A DNA stretch of 64,000 nucleotides from Dasypus novemcinctus (GCF_030445035.2 NC_080675.1:62636544-62700543), one strand, 5' to 3'; shown: positions 52,772-64,000, numbered from the stretch's first letter. Program-made: numbers and translations. Notes: generated by a model from the sequence alone, not told the origin.

Positions 52772-53316
52772 AGGGAAGCAGATGTGCCTCAAGTGCTAAG
52801 GCCTTGACCTACAATGTGGAAGGACCTGGGTTCAGTCCCTGGAGCATCCTGGTGAAAAAGAAGAGAAAGCATGCCTGCATGGCAAGCCAGTGCCTGTGTG
52901 GTGAGCCGAGTGCCCATGCGGTGAGTCAAGTGCTCATACAATGAGCTGAGTGTTCCCGTGGTGAGCCGAGTGCCCATGTGGGTGCCCATGTGTGAGCCAA
53001 GTGCCTGCATGGCGAGCTGAGTGCACAGCAAGCTGAGTGCCCATGCAGTGAGCCAGTACCCATGCAAATGAGTCACACAGAAAGATGACAACACAACAAA
53101 AGAGAGACGAAGGGAAGAGTCAAGGTGAAGCAACTGTGATGGCGCAGTTGACAGGGAGCCTCTTTCCACTTCAGAGGTCCCCAGGATCGAATCCTGGTGA
53201 CTCCTATAGGAGAAAGATGAGAAGAGAAGACAAACAATGAGGAAATAGATACTGAAGATCACACAGCAAATGGACATAGACAGCAAAAACAGGGGGGTGG
53301 GGGCGGGGGCAGAAAA
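52772..53316 (+). repeat. SINE with repeated GTGAGC(C/T)GAGTG body
   Basis: Head AGCAGATGTGCCTCAAGTG and B box GGTTCAGTCCC are followed by about ten imperfect copies of a ~21-bp unit (GTGAGCCGAGTGCCCATGTG-like) between 52885 and 53065. A second 'gatggcgcagttgacaggga'-like module with 'ggatcgaatcctggtg' (53133-53190) looks like another tRNA-like head. It may be a composite or dimeric SINE. Confidence 0.75.
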
Positions 53317-53889
53317 AGAACTATTTGAAGCACAAAACTGATAATAAAAAAATTGAACGATTTAGGTCAATAAGACATGACTTCCTTTATACAGTGGTGG
53401 AATGAGTGGTGTCAAGCTCTGATTGCAGACTGGGAACCTCCTGAAGGGACACTTGGACATCCACGACCCACTGAGATAGACCTGCTGTGGCGTCTGACAC
53501 AATCAGCTGAAGAGCTGTCTCTTTACCAATGGCACCAACAATATCTAGAAACATCAAGCCTTTAAATCAACATCTGCAAAAGGCGCAAGCTTTTCTGGAT
53601 CTAGAGGCACAGGAGCAGGGCTCTCCACTACCTAAACCACCCCTCAGCAAGGAAGATTTTTAGTTTCTGCTCCATATGCTGTGAAGTTCACCAGGACTTC
53701 AGCTTCATAGTCCAGGCCTCCTTTCCTCTGATGCAGAATCAGTGGAATTTAAAGAATGATGAACACAAATGCTAACACAGAAATAAGGATAAACCACTTG
53801 TAAACTCGAATGCAGACTTTTGTCCTGCTCTAGCCAGTGCTTGCCTTCTTTATTTACTTCTCTGATTAAACAATTGTTTTGAAGCTGCA

Positions 53890-54180
53890 CCCTACCTCTG
53901 GAGGCACTGTGGGCACCAGGCAGGGGACGTAGCTGCTGAGTGCTTGATAAACAAAAGCAATTTCATGACACATATGACCTCCTCCCTGTAATTACCATCT
54001 CCTTAGCAATCTGGCAATTCATGGACTGTAAATGAATTCATAGTAGGAGAAAAGCTCTACCTGCACTTCTTCCCTACTGGCCAGGAGGAAAGTCAAAATT
54101 GAAATGAGGTTGATGTGTGGAAAATGAGGGCATGCTCTATTTCCTAATGTTGTGTGTCTGAGTTTGCCAAAGGGCTGCTG
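53890..54180. other. No recognised feature
   Basis: Unique-looking sequence downstream of the DUX pseudogene. Confidence 0.35.
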
Positions 54181-54189
54181 AGGTTGGCT

Positions 54190-54560
54190 GTTTAAAAATC
54201 AATTTTATTGATACATATTAATAAAGCTTACAATTCATCCAAAGTGCACAATCAATGGTATTTGGTATAATCACATAGTGGTGCATCCATCACTTCAATC
54301 ATTATTAGAGCATTTTCATTATTTCAATAATAATAATAAAAAACAGACAAACAGAAAGAAAATCACCTCAATCTTTATGCTTCCCCTGCTGTACATAGTT
54401 GCTATTTCTGGCTATTCTTGCACATTTATTTTTTAAAAAGCAGTTTTATTGAGATATATTCACATACCATACGATCTATCCAAAGTGTATAATCAGTGGC
54501 TTTTAGTATAATCACAATGTCGTACATTCATTACCACAAAATCTGCTGATTTCATTCTCC
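54190..54560 (-). repeat. Two L1 3'-end fragments, antisense
   Basis: First piece 54190-54345 ('tcaattttattgatacatat', 'aatcaatggtatttggtata') is the same module as at 12330. Second piece 54430-54560 ('gcagttttattgagatatat', 'gtgtataatcagtggctttt') is a related but distinct L1 end. They lie in tandem and are both truncated. Confidence 0.65.
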
Positions 54561-55572
54561 AGGAGCTCGCTCAGCCTCTCGGGGCCTCTTTGTTTTCCTG
54601 CAGTACTCTTTCACATGGCAGGATCAATATGGCAGTTTCCTTTTTCTGTGTGTGTCTCTCATATCTCCGTTTAATAAAGCTCCATTTAGAGGGCAGAGAT
54701 CCCATTTGAGTCATGCCTCACAGACATAGTCCAATCAAGAGGGCCCTACACCCATAGGAATATATTAGTTTAAGAACATAATCTTTTTCTTTTTGGATTC
54801 ATTAAGTAATTTCAAACTGTCATAGTGTGCACTCATAAAAATGAGTTTTTCCCTAGTGTGAGAGTTGGAATTAGGAGCTGGAAACTACCTCAGTATCCAG
54901 CAATAAGAGAAAGATTAAACATATCACGATATATTCTGGAATTATAATATTATTTTTTCCTTTGATTTAAAACATACAGAAAATTGCAAGGAAAATAGCA
55001 ACATCATAAAATCACAGAATAAAGTCTATTGATGTTAATATTTCGACCTTTTTAGCTTTTTCAGGTATTTTTGCATGTATATTTATCTGTAAAGTTCTCA
55101 ATTTTACAATAAATTATATGTATTCCTAAAAATTCTAGTCATACATTGTTAATTCCTAAAAATACAAGATGGGGTAATAAGATAATGGCAATTATATTGG
55201 TGTAATAAAAACATTTTTATAAAAAGTGAGAAAACTTGTTTCGCTTAAATAATTAAGGATGTGATCAAGTTAATATAAAATACAAGAAGTTATTTTGATA
55301 AAACATAGATTCTCTTTTACATTGAAAAAGCAAACTTTTACAAACTCTTACAAGAACAGATTAATAATCAAAGAAAACATTGTCGTGACTAGAGAGAAAA
55401 CCAAATTCTAGTTTTGTATTTGTATACTATTTGGTACTGAGGCTTTAAAAAATTGTATAGATAGATGTATCAAATCTTATTTAATTTTGATCACAAGAAA
55501 TAAAATTCCTTTTTGTAAACCTTCTACAACTTTCTATATTCATTCAGATTTTGTCCTACATTTTTTATTTCA
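54561..55572. other. AT-rich stretch, no gene
   Basis: No domain-bearing frame is visible. 'tttgtatactatttggtact' and similar text may be L1-derived. Boundaries are unclear. Confidence 0.4.
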
Positions 55573-55662
55573 TTTTTTTTTAAGGTCTCTGGGGCCAGAA
55601 ATTGAACCTGGGACCTTGTATGTGGGAAGCCAGTACTCAACCACTGAGTCAAATCAGCTTCT
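55573..55662 (-). repeat. Short tRNA-head SINE, antisense
   Basis: Poly-T, 'gaaattgaacctgggacctt' and 'ccactgagtcaaatcagctt' mark the short subtype. It is the first of three SINEs in a row. Confidence 0.75.
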
Positions 55663-55670
55663 GAGTTGCT

Positions 55671-55789
55671 GTTTTCATTTGTTTTGTTTGTTGTTCATTT
55701 TTACTTTTTCAGGAAGCACAGGGAACCAAACCCAGGACCTCCCGTTTGGGAGGTGGGAGCTCAACTGCTTAAGCCATATCTGCTCCCTT
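55671..55789 (-). repeat. SINE fragment with 'gaagcacagggaac' block, antisense
   Basis: 'aggaagcacagggaaccaaa' and 'tgcttaagccatatctgctc' belong to the 'ggcactgggaac' SINE family (as at 9105 and 30700). Tail side is T-rich. Confidence 0.75.
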
Positions 55790-56222
55790 TTTTTAAAAAA
55801 AAGATTTATTTTTTATTTATTTCTCTCCCCTTCCCCACCTTTCCCCCCACCCCCAGTTGTCTGCTCTCTGTGTCTATTTGCTGTGTGTTCTTCTGTGACC
55901 GCTCCTATCCTTATCAGCGGCACTGGGAATCTGTGTCTCTTTTTGTTGCATCGTCTTGCTGTGTTAGCTCTCTGTGTGTGCGGTGACTTTCCTGGGCAGG
56001 CTGCACTTCTTTCGTGCTGGGCGGCTCTCCTTACGGGGTACACTCCTTGCGTGCGGGGCTCCCCTATGCGGAGGACGCCCCCGCATGGCACGGCACTCCT
56101 TGTGCATATCAGCACGGTGCGTGGGCCAGCTCATCACACAGGTCAGGGAGGCCCCGGGTTTGATCTTGGACCTCCCATGTGGTAGGTTGATGTCCTATGT
56201 ATTGGGCCAAATCCGCTTCCCC
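55790..56222 (-). repeat. Full-length DAS-like SINE, antisense
   Basis: Complete element with tail, body and head ('tgtattgggccaaatccgct'). Inserted directly beside the two preceding SINEs. Its B box is mutated to TTTGATCTT on the plus strand. Confidence 0.9.
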
Positions 56223-56397
56223 CTTATTTCTTATTCTGTAAAAATGAGTCATTTTATTTTAGGACAAAACTACTCTCTTTTTCCTTAGTAAAATACATCT
56301 TGTATATATTATATAATTAAGTCACCAAAATGATTTTAGAAACAGTTTCCAAGCTGATTTTTATAAAACACAATTACTGCCTAATTAAAACTTGTCA

Positions 56398-56470
56398 GCC
56401 GGACACTGATTATACACATTGGATGGGTTGTATGGAGTGTGAATATACCTCAATAAAACTTAAAAAAATC
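56398..56470 (+). repeat. L1 3' terminal fragment
   Basis: 'gattatacacattggatggg', 'tgtgaatatacctcaataaa' and a short A run are the last ~70 bp of an L1, sense orientation, similar to the L1 end near 39430-39480. Confidence 0.7.
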
Positions 56471-57277
56471 TTGTCAGAATAATAACTCAATTGGGTTACA
56501 TGTAAGCCTATACATACATATTTTTCATTTAAGTATCTAGTAGAAATAATATTAGTTTATTTACCTGGTAAACTTGTATATGTTAAAGAACATCTCCTAA
56601 AATGATGCATGCTATTTTTTTTTTTGCATTTAACAACTCAGAAGAGTTGTTCTTTTCCCCAATTAACCACATTAAATTAATATACAAATAGCAGGTTTAT
56701 AGCTTATAATTTTCAGCCATGAGTCAGAAAAAACAGATTTATAAACAGGAAGATAAAATATAGAGATATAAGTACAAAATATAGAGATATGAAACTCACT
56801 AGTTTATGTAAAAAGCTGGCAATCTGGTTTTGCCCCACTATATTTATTTTTAATTTTTAATCAGGGTTCTTTTTTTCTGGGTTTTTTTTTTTTTTAAAGA
56901 GGCTGTTTTAGTATTGTTATATCTGTTATTAACTAAAGAATGTACTCCAGTATTTGGTTGAGTCTGGAATTTTTTTTTAAGGGCATCTTTTCAAATGTAT
57001 AACCTTATTTAAAGGAGAACTTCCCCATCATGGCTACCATGGTTCTAAGCAATTTTTAATTTAAAATATCTACTTTTTAAGGAAGCACAAGAGGAATTCA
57101 TTTTAAACAGGGTCTTTCATGTGCCCAGTGTCTGCCTTTTTTCCCTTTAAAAATGCACAATCTCATTTCCAATGTCCCTGTTGCTTGCAATATAGATAGC
57201 TATTGTTTTTTTGTATTTTTTTTCTTGGAGGTACTTATTTTTATATTGTTTGTTATTAAAGGCTGCAACCAGAGACA
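56471..57277. other. AT-rich stretch, no gene
   Basis: No motif I can support. Several poly-T runs (56612, 56880) may mark short retroposon tails. Confidence 0.4.
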
Positions 57278-57377
57278 TTAAAAAAAATTTTTTTTTGAGG
57301 TATCACGGCTGGGGATTGAACCCCAGACCTCATATGTGGGAAGCCAGTGCTCAACCACCGAGCCACAATGGCTCCCC
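57278..57377 (-). repeat. Short tRNA-head SINE, antisense
   Basis: 'ggggattgaaccccagacct' and 'accaccgagccacaatggct' give the B- and A-box sides. Confidence 0.75.
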
Positions 57378-57500
57378 TGAGTTGGTCTTTTCATTTATGT
57401 ACTTTTCGTTTGTGTTTTTGGGAGGCACCAGGAACTGATACTGGGATCTCTCATGTTGGAAGCGGGTGCTCAACCACTTGAGCCACATTTGCTCCCCCAT
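57378..57500 (-). repeat. SINE fragment with 'ggaggcaccaggaac' block, antisense
   Basis: 'ggaggcaccaggaactgata' and 'caaccacttgagccacattt' place it in the second SINE family. It sits directly after the short SINE, the same pair arrangement as at 55573-55789. Confidence 0.75.
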
Positions 57501-57704
57501 TTTAAAATTTAAAAAAAGTTTCATCCTGACCCAGACTTTTCTTGAAAATGCTTAACAGGCTTTTGTTTGTTTGTTTGTTTGTTTTTAAACACATGTCTTC
57601 CCACTTAAACAAGCTTATGTTTTTTAATTAACTTCCTGATACTTGGTTTAAGTCCATGACAAATAATTGATACTAGCAAAAGCAGGGTTTTCTTTTTTGC
57701 CCTA

Positions 57705-58200
57705 TGTATTAGTACTTTAAATGACCAATTCCTGAGACAAAAAGAGAGAAAGAATTTATTGCCAGCACATAGCATGGAGGTCAGATGGCCTGAAGGCCTA
57801 AAATCTGCCTCCCTGAACTGCAGTAATTCTGATAGTTTTATAGTATCCAAGGACAGACAGTTTTATGCTAATGGTAATTGGAGTGGTTCCCTCTTAAATA
57901 AACATAAAAGGTGATCATAAGATTTAAAAGTTATAAAATAGGATGGGGGATAGAAAATGAGGTCAGTTACAAGGTTTTTACAATCACAAGTTAAAGGTTA
58001 TATCGTTTTCTAATTATTATTATCAGAGACCAGGACAACTGGATTCTAGTTCAGCAATTTTCAGCAATTTCAGGTATTGACTTTTGGCTAGTCTACAATA
58101 TACTAGGAAGTAAAAAGGCATCTATAGAATGATTCAGTAATCATAATCATTTGTTAATTCTTATCCCTCAGTTCTATAATGAGGACAGTACCCCTTTAAA
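57705..58200. repeat. LTR-like block of uncertain family
   Basis: It opens with 'tgtattagtactttaaatga', then 'agaaagaatttattgccagc', and ends roughly with 'ggacagtacccctttaaa'. It may be part of the ERV described next or a separate LTR. I have no firm boundary on the right. Confidence 0.4.
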
Positions 58201-60433
58201 ATTTAAAGTTTAATTACATCAGCAAAACATGAAAGACCTGAATCAGCACCAAAGGTTTGAGAGAATCCCTTCTTTTAATCTTGGATAGATATATTCTTTT
58301 CTGTTTGTTTGTTTACAAGATTGGTTTATGAACCAAACAATCTTTTGAGGAAAAGCTTTTAGTATGGTTTTTAATAAGCCCTTAATATACATATTTTTTA
58401 TTAGAAAAGTTGTAAGTTTACAGAAAATTTATGCAGAAAATACAGAGTTCCTCTATAAATCCCTCCCCCCTATTATTAATACCTTGTTTTAGTGTGCTAC
58501 ATTTGTTACAATTGGTACAAGGATATTATTATAACTGTACCATTAACTACAGCTCATGATTTATTCAGGGAGTCTTCAGATTTGGCAGGTCTACTTGGGA
58601 GCATTCCTACCTTCAATATTTGTAAGGTCCCTTACATCATTTTCCAGTTTTTAACTACCTTGATCTACATATATATATAGTCTTACCTAGACTTAAAGCC
58701 ACATGTATAAATTGAAAGAGGCCAGGCAATCCTGGGTTGTAAACTCCAATTAGAATTCTAAATTTTTCACAATTAAAAAAAAAAATCATTTTAGGATTGG
58801 GAAATTCCTTTACAATAGCCCTGAACTTTGCTCTTGACTAAGGGTTAAAAGTTACCAAGGGTGCGATTTTGCTAGTCTCAGAAGGTCTGGTTTTACAGGG
58901 CATTTGCCAGATTCTAGCAGTCAGTTAAAGGAGGATGCAGGGAAGGAACTCAAAGGGGATCAGAAGGATTAGCAGGAGCCGAAGGGCAGCACCCACCAGT
59001 CCAGTCTTTTCAGCCAGAGGTTTATTAAGTCTAGATTTTTATTTTTCTTAAGCTTTCTGTAAGGAGTCCTTTAAAGAAACAATTTTGGAATGAGGCATTC
59101 CTTTGCTTGATTTGGTATACCAACTGAAGAATGCATGTCATTGTTTTGGGGGTATATTCAATAGGATTTGGAATTTCCTTGGTTATGGCTTTTCAATTTT
59201 AGTTCAAGGAGTATGGCTGATGAAGGCAGTTTCTGAGCCTCTTTTATTAGGTTTTATTTTAAAAGGGGCTAAGAGGGGTGGGTTTGAAGGAGCTGCAGGG
59301 CCCTTACTATAAAAGGGCAACTTCTAAAGGCTAAGATAAATAGAAGAAAGGAAGGTGGTGGAAAATTGAGGTTTCAGACAGTTTTTCAAGTTCAGTTATG
59401 TGTTTAGATGTCTTTCTCTTGTTAATTTGGTATTTGTTTCTTGAAAAGATGCAATTTTGAAATTTGTCATACACTTGGAAGCCTCCAAGCACCAATTAAA
59501 AAAAAGTATTCCATTCAGGTTGTTTGATCTAATAGCCCCAATATTCTAACTGTGCGCATAAATCCACTAATTTGGGCATATTAAAAAGTTTCCAGTGTGG
59601 TCATTGTAATTCAAGATTGTTTATAGTCAGGTTCAGCGAGGTAAGCATTTACATGATGCAGGACCATAATTCTTATATATAAAACCAACTGGAGTGCTTG
59701 ATGACAGTGCAGCATTAGAAGTTTTTGAAGAATTAGAACTCATTGTTTCTGAATGAAAGCAATCCTAAAGCCTAAAAAGCCGGACAGGATTTATCTCAGG
59801 GTTGAGTTAATGAGGCATTTTACAGTGCGCCTTACATGGAATACTTCTTAAACCTGGCAGGCAGCCTGTGCTCTAGTTGTCTGAAAATTGTCTTGAGGGT
59901 GGCAGGCGACCTATTTTCCGTCTTGCCTGTCTGTGATCACCTTATCGGTACATGGGAGTGTTGACCTTCCGAAACCGAGGCTTTTCATTAAAAGCGATAC
60001 GTTTAAGTGCCTGACCTGTGCCCACCAAAATGATTATGTGATTGGTTTCAGTCAGGGCAAAGGCCGTTTGAAACGTTAGGGAGGCATCCCTTTGTATAAT
60101 ATCAGAGAAAGAGAGAAAGAAGAGATTCCATATTTGAGTACTCACCAAACAGGAGAAATTCCTGTAAACCAAAAGGACACTGAAAAGGACTGCTGCCACC
60201 CGTCCAAACCAAAAAAATAAAGTTTAAAATAAAACCAGAAGAACAAAGCTCAAAATGCCCTTGACCAGAAGACACCCAAAGGCCAGAACCTCAATGAAAG
60301 GAAGGAAGATTCAGAACCGAGAGGACTCACCACAGAAACCTAGGGCTGCCAGGGAAACCAAAGAGCACAAGGGGCCCGAGCAGGTGCTGTGCGCTAATAT
60401 GGCCACTCTGGAGTAGAGGTGGCAGTCGCTTCA
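58201..60433 (-). mobile_element. Decayed ERV leader/gag region
   Basis: It sits immediately downstream (minus orientation) of the LTR and primer site at 60434-60841, so by position it is the leader and start of gag. I cannot align any of the short frames (for example the one at 59942-60199) with a known Gag. All frames are broken. Confidence 0.45.
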
Positions 60434-60453
60434 GATCCCACTTCTGAACACCA
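60434..60453 (-). promoter_or_regulatory. Primer-binding site, tRNA-Leu type
   Basis: On the minus strand TGGTGTTCAGAAGTGGGATC lies one base after the LTR's end and matches the complement of a tRNA-Leu 3' end, except for one inserted T. Confidence 0.65.
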
Positions 60454-60454
60454 C

Positions 60455-60841
60455 TGAGAATTTACTGACTGAGCTGCAAAGACAACAAAAGCATTTATTT
60501 GGAGCCTTAGGATTGCAGTTCCGGAGCACAGATCTAGGGAGCAACCCAAACTGTGTCCCGTCCAAGCAAGGACTTGTAAAGGAAAAGGAGAAAATTACAT
60601 AAATTCTTTGTAAAGAATTATGATTAGTGGATATTTGGGGCTTTCCAAATGTTCTTCAAGGTAGACAGTTTACTGATTTCTTTATCTTGTCCGGACATCC
60701 TCAGAAACATTGTTGCTTTTGGTTTTGCATACTTTGTGTTATCTGGCTAAGAGCTGTAGAAAAGTAACTTCCTGAATGGCGTCCCCACTCCATTTTAAAT
60801 CTCTTAGCCGTAGTAACCCCATTCTGTTTTCTTTTCTCACA
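60455..60841 (-). repeat. ERV LTR (5' LTR of the tRNA-Leu-primed element)
   Basis: A 387-bp block with TG/CA ends, ending 'ttttctcaca' on the plus strand. It is followed on the viral side by a tRNA-Leu-type primer site. A related solo LTR is at 31138-31564, on the same strand. Confidence 0.7.
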
Positions 60842-62324
60842 GATATAACTCATTAATTAAATGAGAGAACCAATAAGGAAAATTCAAAGAGCTGAAACAA
60901 AAATAAACTGTGAAATAAATTTTTAAATAGATTGAAAACTGGCTTTTTTTGGGGATGAAGGAAAATCAGTTGTCCCTTCAATAGGTGGAATCTATTTGCA
61001 TTTCTGTAGACAAGAACTCTTTGCATTGCCATCATTTATCTGTATGTTACAGAGTTGTAAATAGCTCAAAAGCAAGGACACCCTATAGAATCAGATAATA
61101 CAGAAGGTTGTGAAATAAACAGCAAACCTGTTCCATTGTAAAGGCCCAGTTATCTTTTTGGTCCGTTTTAAAGTCTTTCACGATTTTTCCTCACAGGTCA
61201 CGTTGCATATCTGATCTCTTTATCCTTACCTCTTCTGTTATAATTGATTCTTTAAAAACTGATGATGGAATGCGAGGCATATTCCCCCCCCACTACCCTC
61301 CGCCTCACCCACTCATTCTAAACTGGAAACGTTTTTGGACTAGATGCCTTAACAGAAAAAAACTGTGTAAGTGTGTGATGGGACTACTCTGAAAAAACAC
61401 AGAACAGGATCTCTGGGGCAACAGATGCAAGTCCTTTCGTCACAAAGGAGCCATTTCATAGGAATGAGTCAGGTCCTGTTCTGTTTGAGAGGAGCCGTGT
61501 CTCTGTTCTAACACTCAGGCATTCACGCTCCGGTGGCAGCAGGGTCCTGTAGCCTGAGGGAGATAAGAACGTTCATTTCCTGAGGTTGGTGACTCTAGTA
61601 AAGAACAGTGTGTTAGTATGATTTCCAACCTAGGTTCTGGCCAAAATAGAAATTTCCCCTTATTTCCTGAGGGGTATGTTTCCACCTCCTTAGGAACAAT
61701 AATATTTCTTTAATAAATACTATTCTTGCTACCTTAGGTGAAGCGAGCACCGTTGTTATGAAACACACACAGACTACTAGAAAAAGCTTTCTCTTTTCAA
61801 CTAAATTTATAAGATTTAGTCAATCCACAGATGGCTGTTCAGTGCTGTTGGCCTTTCACATTCACCTCACTCAGTTTAAGTCCAAAATCTGCATTCTAGA
61901 TTCTTGAAAAGAAAGAACAGTTTTAGTTGACCTTTTGTTTAAAAAACAGAAGTCTCTGTTGGCTCAGGGATCTCTCACTGACCTTTCAAGCGAGGAGCGT
62001 TTCCTGTTGAGGAGGAGAATTCGTGCTTCCTCTTGTTGCCTGGGGTGTATATAAATATATACATGTTTGAACAATTGTTAAGTGGTTTAAAACATTGCTC
62101 TCTGAACCAAAGCAGTGCTCAGCCCCATACACCCCAGGAGAGTCTGGTGAACAGTTATATAAGCTTAGGAAGCTAGATGGCAGAGTAATCACACAGTTAA
62201 AAGACTCTATAGGCGATTGCAGAGGGAAGCTAACCCTGTCTTCAATTTAAAAGAGTGAAATTTCTGATTGCCACCTGAATGGTAGAAAAGGGGTAGTCTA
62301 ATGTGATGGTTTAAGAGGAACAAT
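60842..62324. other. No gene recognised
   Basis: About 1.5 kb with no repeat call I can support. The C-run at 61286-61293 and the 'tctcactgacctttcaagcg' patch are plain sequence. It may be unique DNA. Confidence 0.45.
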
Positions 62325-62390
62325 TTTTAAAAAGTAAATCAATTTTTATTGATACATATTAATAAAGCATAAATTCATCCAAAGGAGGAG
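62325..62390 (-). repeat. L1 3'-end fragment, antisense
   Basis: 'atcaatttttattgatacat' and 'taataaagcataaattcatc' match the module at 12330 and 54190 and stop after about 65 bp. Confidence 0.6.
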
Positions 62391-62719
62391 GAGGGATTTT
62401 TCAAGGTTAAAAAAATCAAGAACACTTCCCTAATGAGGTTCCATAATTGTAAGGAACCTCATGTGTTAGTAGTCTTTAAAAGAGTAACAGTTGTATTTAG
62501 TAAGGGGGACCTTGCAGCAGCCTGAAAGGAGAGTTTCTTCCAAGTCCTTCTAATGATTACCTCTGTTACTTAAGCTTCTAATGACTGTATTTCTTTCTCT
62601 TCCTCTACAGTGTGCATCAATGCCTTTAACTTATAATAAGTAACCAATAGCAAATGACTTGAACGTATCTAAGACAACTGAGTAAAAATTTATCCAACCA
62701 TGGGAGAATACAATAGGGT

Positions 62720-62890
62720 AATGGGCACCTGGACCTCTGGAGTCAGACTAACAAGCTTCAAATTCCTGTTCTTGTGACCTTGGCCAACATATATAACTTC
62801 TTTAAGTCTTATTTTCTTTAGTAAAAATGGGGATAAAAGTACACACTTGACAGAGTTGCTACTGTTAGGATTATTTTGAGGATTGAACAC
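62720..62890 (+). repeat. MIR relic
   Basis: 'acctggacctctggagtcag', 'ttgtgaccttggccaacat', 'aaaatggggataaaagtaca' and 'ttttgaggattgaac' follow the MIR consensus order. Confidence 0.75.
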
Positions 62891-62975
62891 ATTCCATACA
62901 TTTTAGTTATTACCACTATCTTTAATTAGTGTAGCTTTGCACTTAAATACATGCATTTCTTTACTTTTTTCATTC

Positions 62976-63135
62976 CTCCCTGTCCCAGATGGCTTCCTTG
63001 TCTTTTTGCTTGCGTGTTTTTGCTTTAAGTCTGCTTGTTATTTATTTTGTCCTCTTTAGGAGGCACCGGGAACCGAACCTGGGACTTACCATGTGGGAGG
63101 CAGGTGCTCAACTGCTTGAGCAGCATCCACTCCTC
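62976..63135 (-). repeat. SINE fragment with 'ggaggcaccgggaac' block, antisense
   Basis: 'ggcttccttgtctttttgct' and 'aggaggcaccgggaaccg' are followed by the head 'caactgcttgagcagcatcc'. Same family as at 30700 but with fewer internal repeats. Confidence 0.75.
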
Positions 63136-63149
63136 CATGCATTTTCTTT

Positions 63150-63600
63150 ATTTTTAAAAGATTTATTTATTTATTTATTTATTTCTCTCCCCTTGCCCCT
63201 CCCCCCACCCCAGTTGTCTGCTCTCTGTGTCCATTCGCTGTGTTCTTCTGTGACCACTTCTATCCTTATCAGTGGCACCGGGAATCTGGGTTTCTTTTTG
63301 TTGTGTCATCTTTTTGTGTCAGCTCTCTGTGTGTGCTGTGCCATTCTTGGGCAGGCTGCACTTTCTTTTGTGCTGGGCGGCTGTCCTTACAGGGCGCACT
63401 CTTTGCATGTGGGGCTCCCCTACAGGGGACACCCCTGCGTGGCAGGGCACTCCTTGCGCGCATCAGCACCGCGCATGGGCCAGCTCCACACGGGTCAAGG
63501 AGGCCCGGGGTTTGAACCACGGACCTCCCATGTGGTAGAGGGACGCCCTAACCATGTGGTAGACAGATGCCCTATCCACTGGGCCAAGTCTGCTTCCTGC
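63150..63600 (-). repeat. DAS-like SINE with duplicated head segment, antisense
   Basis: Tail (TTTATT)n, body and head are complete. Near its 5' end the unit 'catgtggtagagggacgccc' is repeated as 'catgtggtagacagatgccc' (63529-63573), an internal duplication of about 24 bp in the tRNA-like head. Confidence 0.9.
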
Positions 63601-63607
63601 CATGCAT

Positions 63608-63715
63608 TTCTTTAAATCCTCACATTATTGTCTCCATTTACCTACCATGGAGACTGGGCTGAACAAGGTAATTGACTAGAAGTGGTGAGCCTGGAACCCA
63701 CCCAGACCCAAGGCC
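63608..63715 (+). repeat. MIR relic
   Basis: 'tttaaatcctcacattattg', 'aacaaggtaattgactagaa' and 'cctggaacccacccagaccc' match a MIR core. Short and diverged. Confidence 0.6.
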
Positions 63716-63776
63716 ATGCTCAGGGCTCTTCCCATTACTATTCTGCCTTCTGAAAACACAAACAACAATGAATCAG

Positions 63777-64000
63777 GGGAAGTGAATGTGGCCCAACCGA
63801 TTGGGCTCCCATCTACCATACGGGAGGCCCTGTATTTGCTTCCCAGGGCCTCCTTGTGAAGGCAAGCTCGCTCGCACCCATGGAGAGCTGATGGCCCACA
63901 CCTGGGGAGAGCTGGTGCAGCAAGATGATGCAACAAAGGGAGACAAGCAGACATAGAAGAACGTGCAGTGAATGGACACAGAGAGCAGACAGCAAGCAAG
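63777..64000 (+). repeat. DAS-like SINE, cut by the window end
   Basis: Head AAGTGAATGTGGCCCAACCG is followed by a short body. Its B-box region is altered ('tgtatttgcttcccagg'), and the window ends in the tail-side body. It differs from the others by a ~130-bp shortened body. Confidence 0.75.

Noticed and set aside
52885..53065. Possible CRISPR-like array (regular 21-bp repeats)
   Set aside because: The units are contiguous and imperfect with no spacers, in a mammalian SINE body.

Overview
This is a repeat-dense mammalian nuclear window, almost certainly from an armadillo (Xenarthra, Dasypus type). The main evidence is more than twenty copies of a tRNA-derived SINE with the armadillo (DAS-like) organisation: a tRNA-like head with A and B boxes, a GC-rich body, and an (AAATA)n/poly-A tail. 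Pan-mammalian MIR, L2, L1 and ERV-L relics are also present. I found no intact cellular protein-coding gene. Most short reading frames are antisense shadows of SINEs or fragments of mobile elements.

Layout. Bases 1-13.2 kb hold SINEs, L2/MIR relics, a 351-bp solo LTR (4374-4724) and an antisense TMEM106C processed pseudogene (about 10.83-11.6 kb). Bases 13199-21398 (minus strand) are a young endogenous retrovirus with two 352-bp LTRs and a perfect 6-bp target duplication. It has betaretrovirus-like matrix, RT and integrase, a tRNA-Pro-type primer site, and a gammaretrovirus-type env (CXXC and CX6CC) whose reading frame is open throughout. The env leader is unusually long and arginine-rich, like the Rec/Rem/Rej-type leaders of betaretroviruses. 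Gag lacks the N-terminal part of capsid and changes frame, and pol carries one stop codon in the integrase zinc finger, so the copy is defective apart from env. Bases 22.0-30 kb are a very old ERV-L fossil (LTR, dUTPase, integrase, RT, gag, minus strand) carrying later insertions. A solo LTR of the young retrovirus lies at 33619-34056.

Bases 34.6-39.5 kb are a decayed plus-strand L1 with three SINEs. Two oppositely oriented copies of an L1-tail-like repeat lie at 40.15-43.35 kb. A long minus-strand L1 with a probable 5' UTR lies at 43.5-51.2 kb. A decayed double-homeobox (DUXC/DUX4-like) pseudogene lies at about 51.2-53.9 kb, with a hAT transposon inside its first homeobox. Bases 54-64 kb hold AT-rich sequence, SINEs, and an LTR with a tRNA-Leu-type primer site (60434-60841) whose relative is a solo LTR at 31138.

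The part most worth following up is the chimeric provirus: its leader-env fusion, a canonical -1 frameshift heptamer, and three 39-bp repeats with YY1-, CRE- and ETS-like sites at the gag deletion junction. All family assignments were made by eye from motifs, with no database search.
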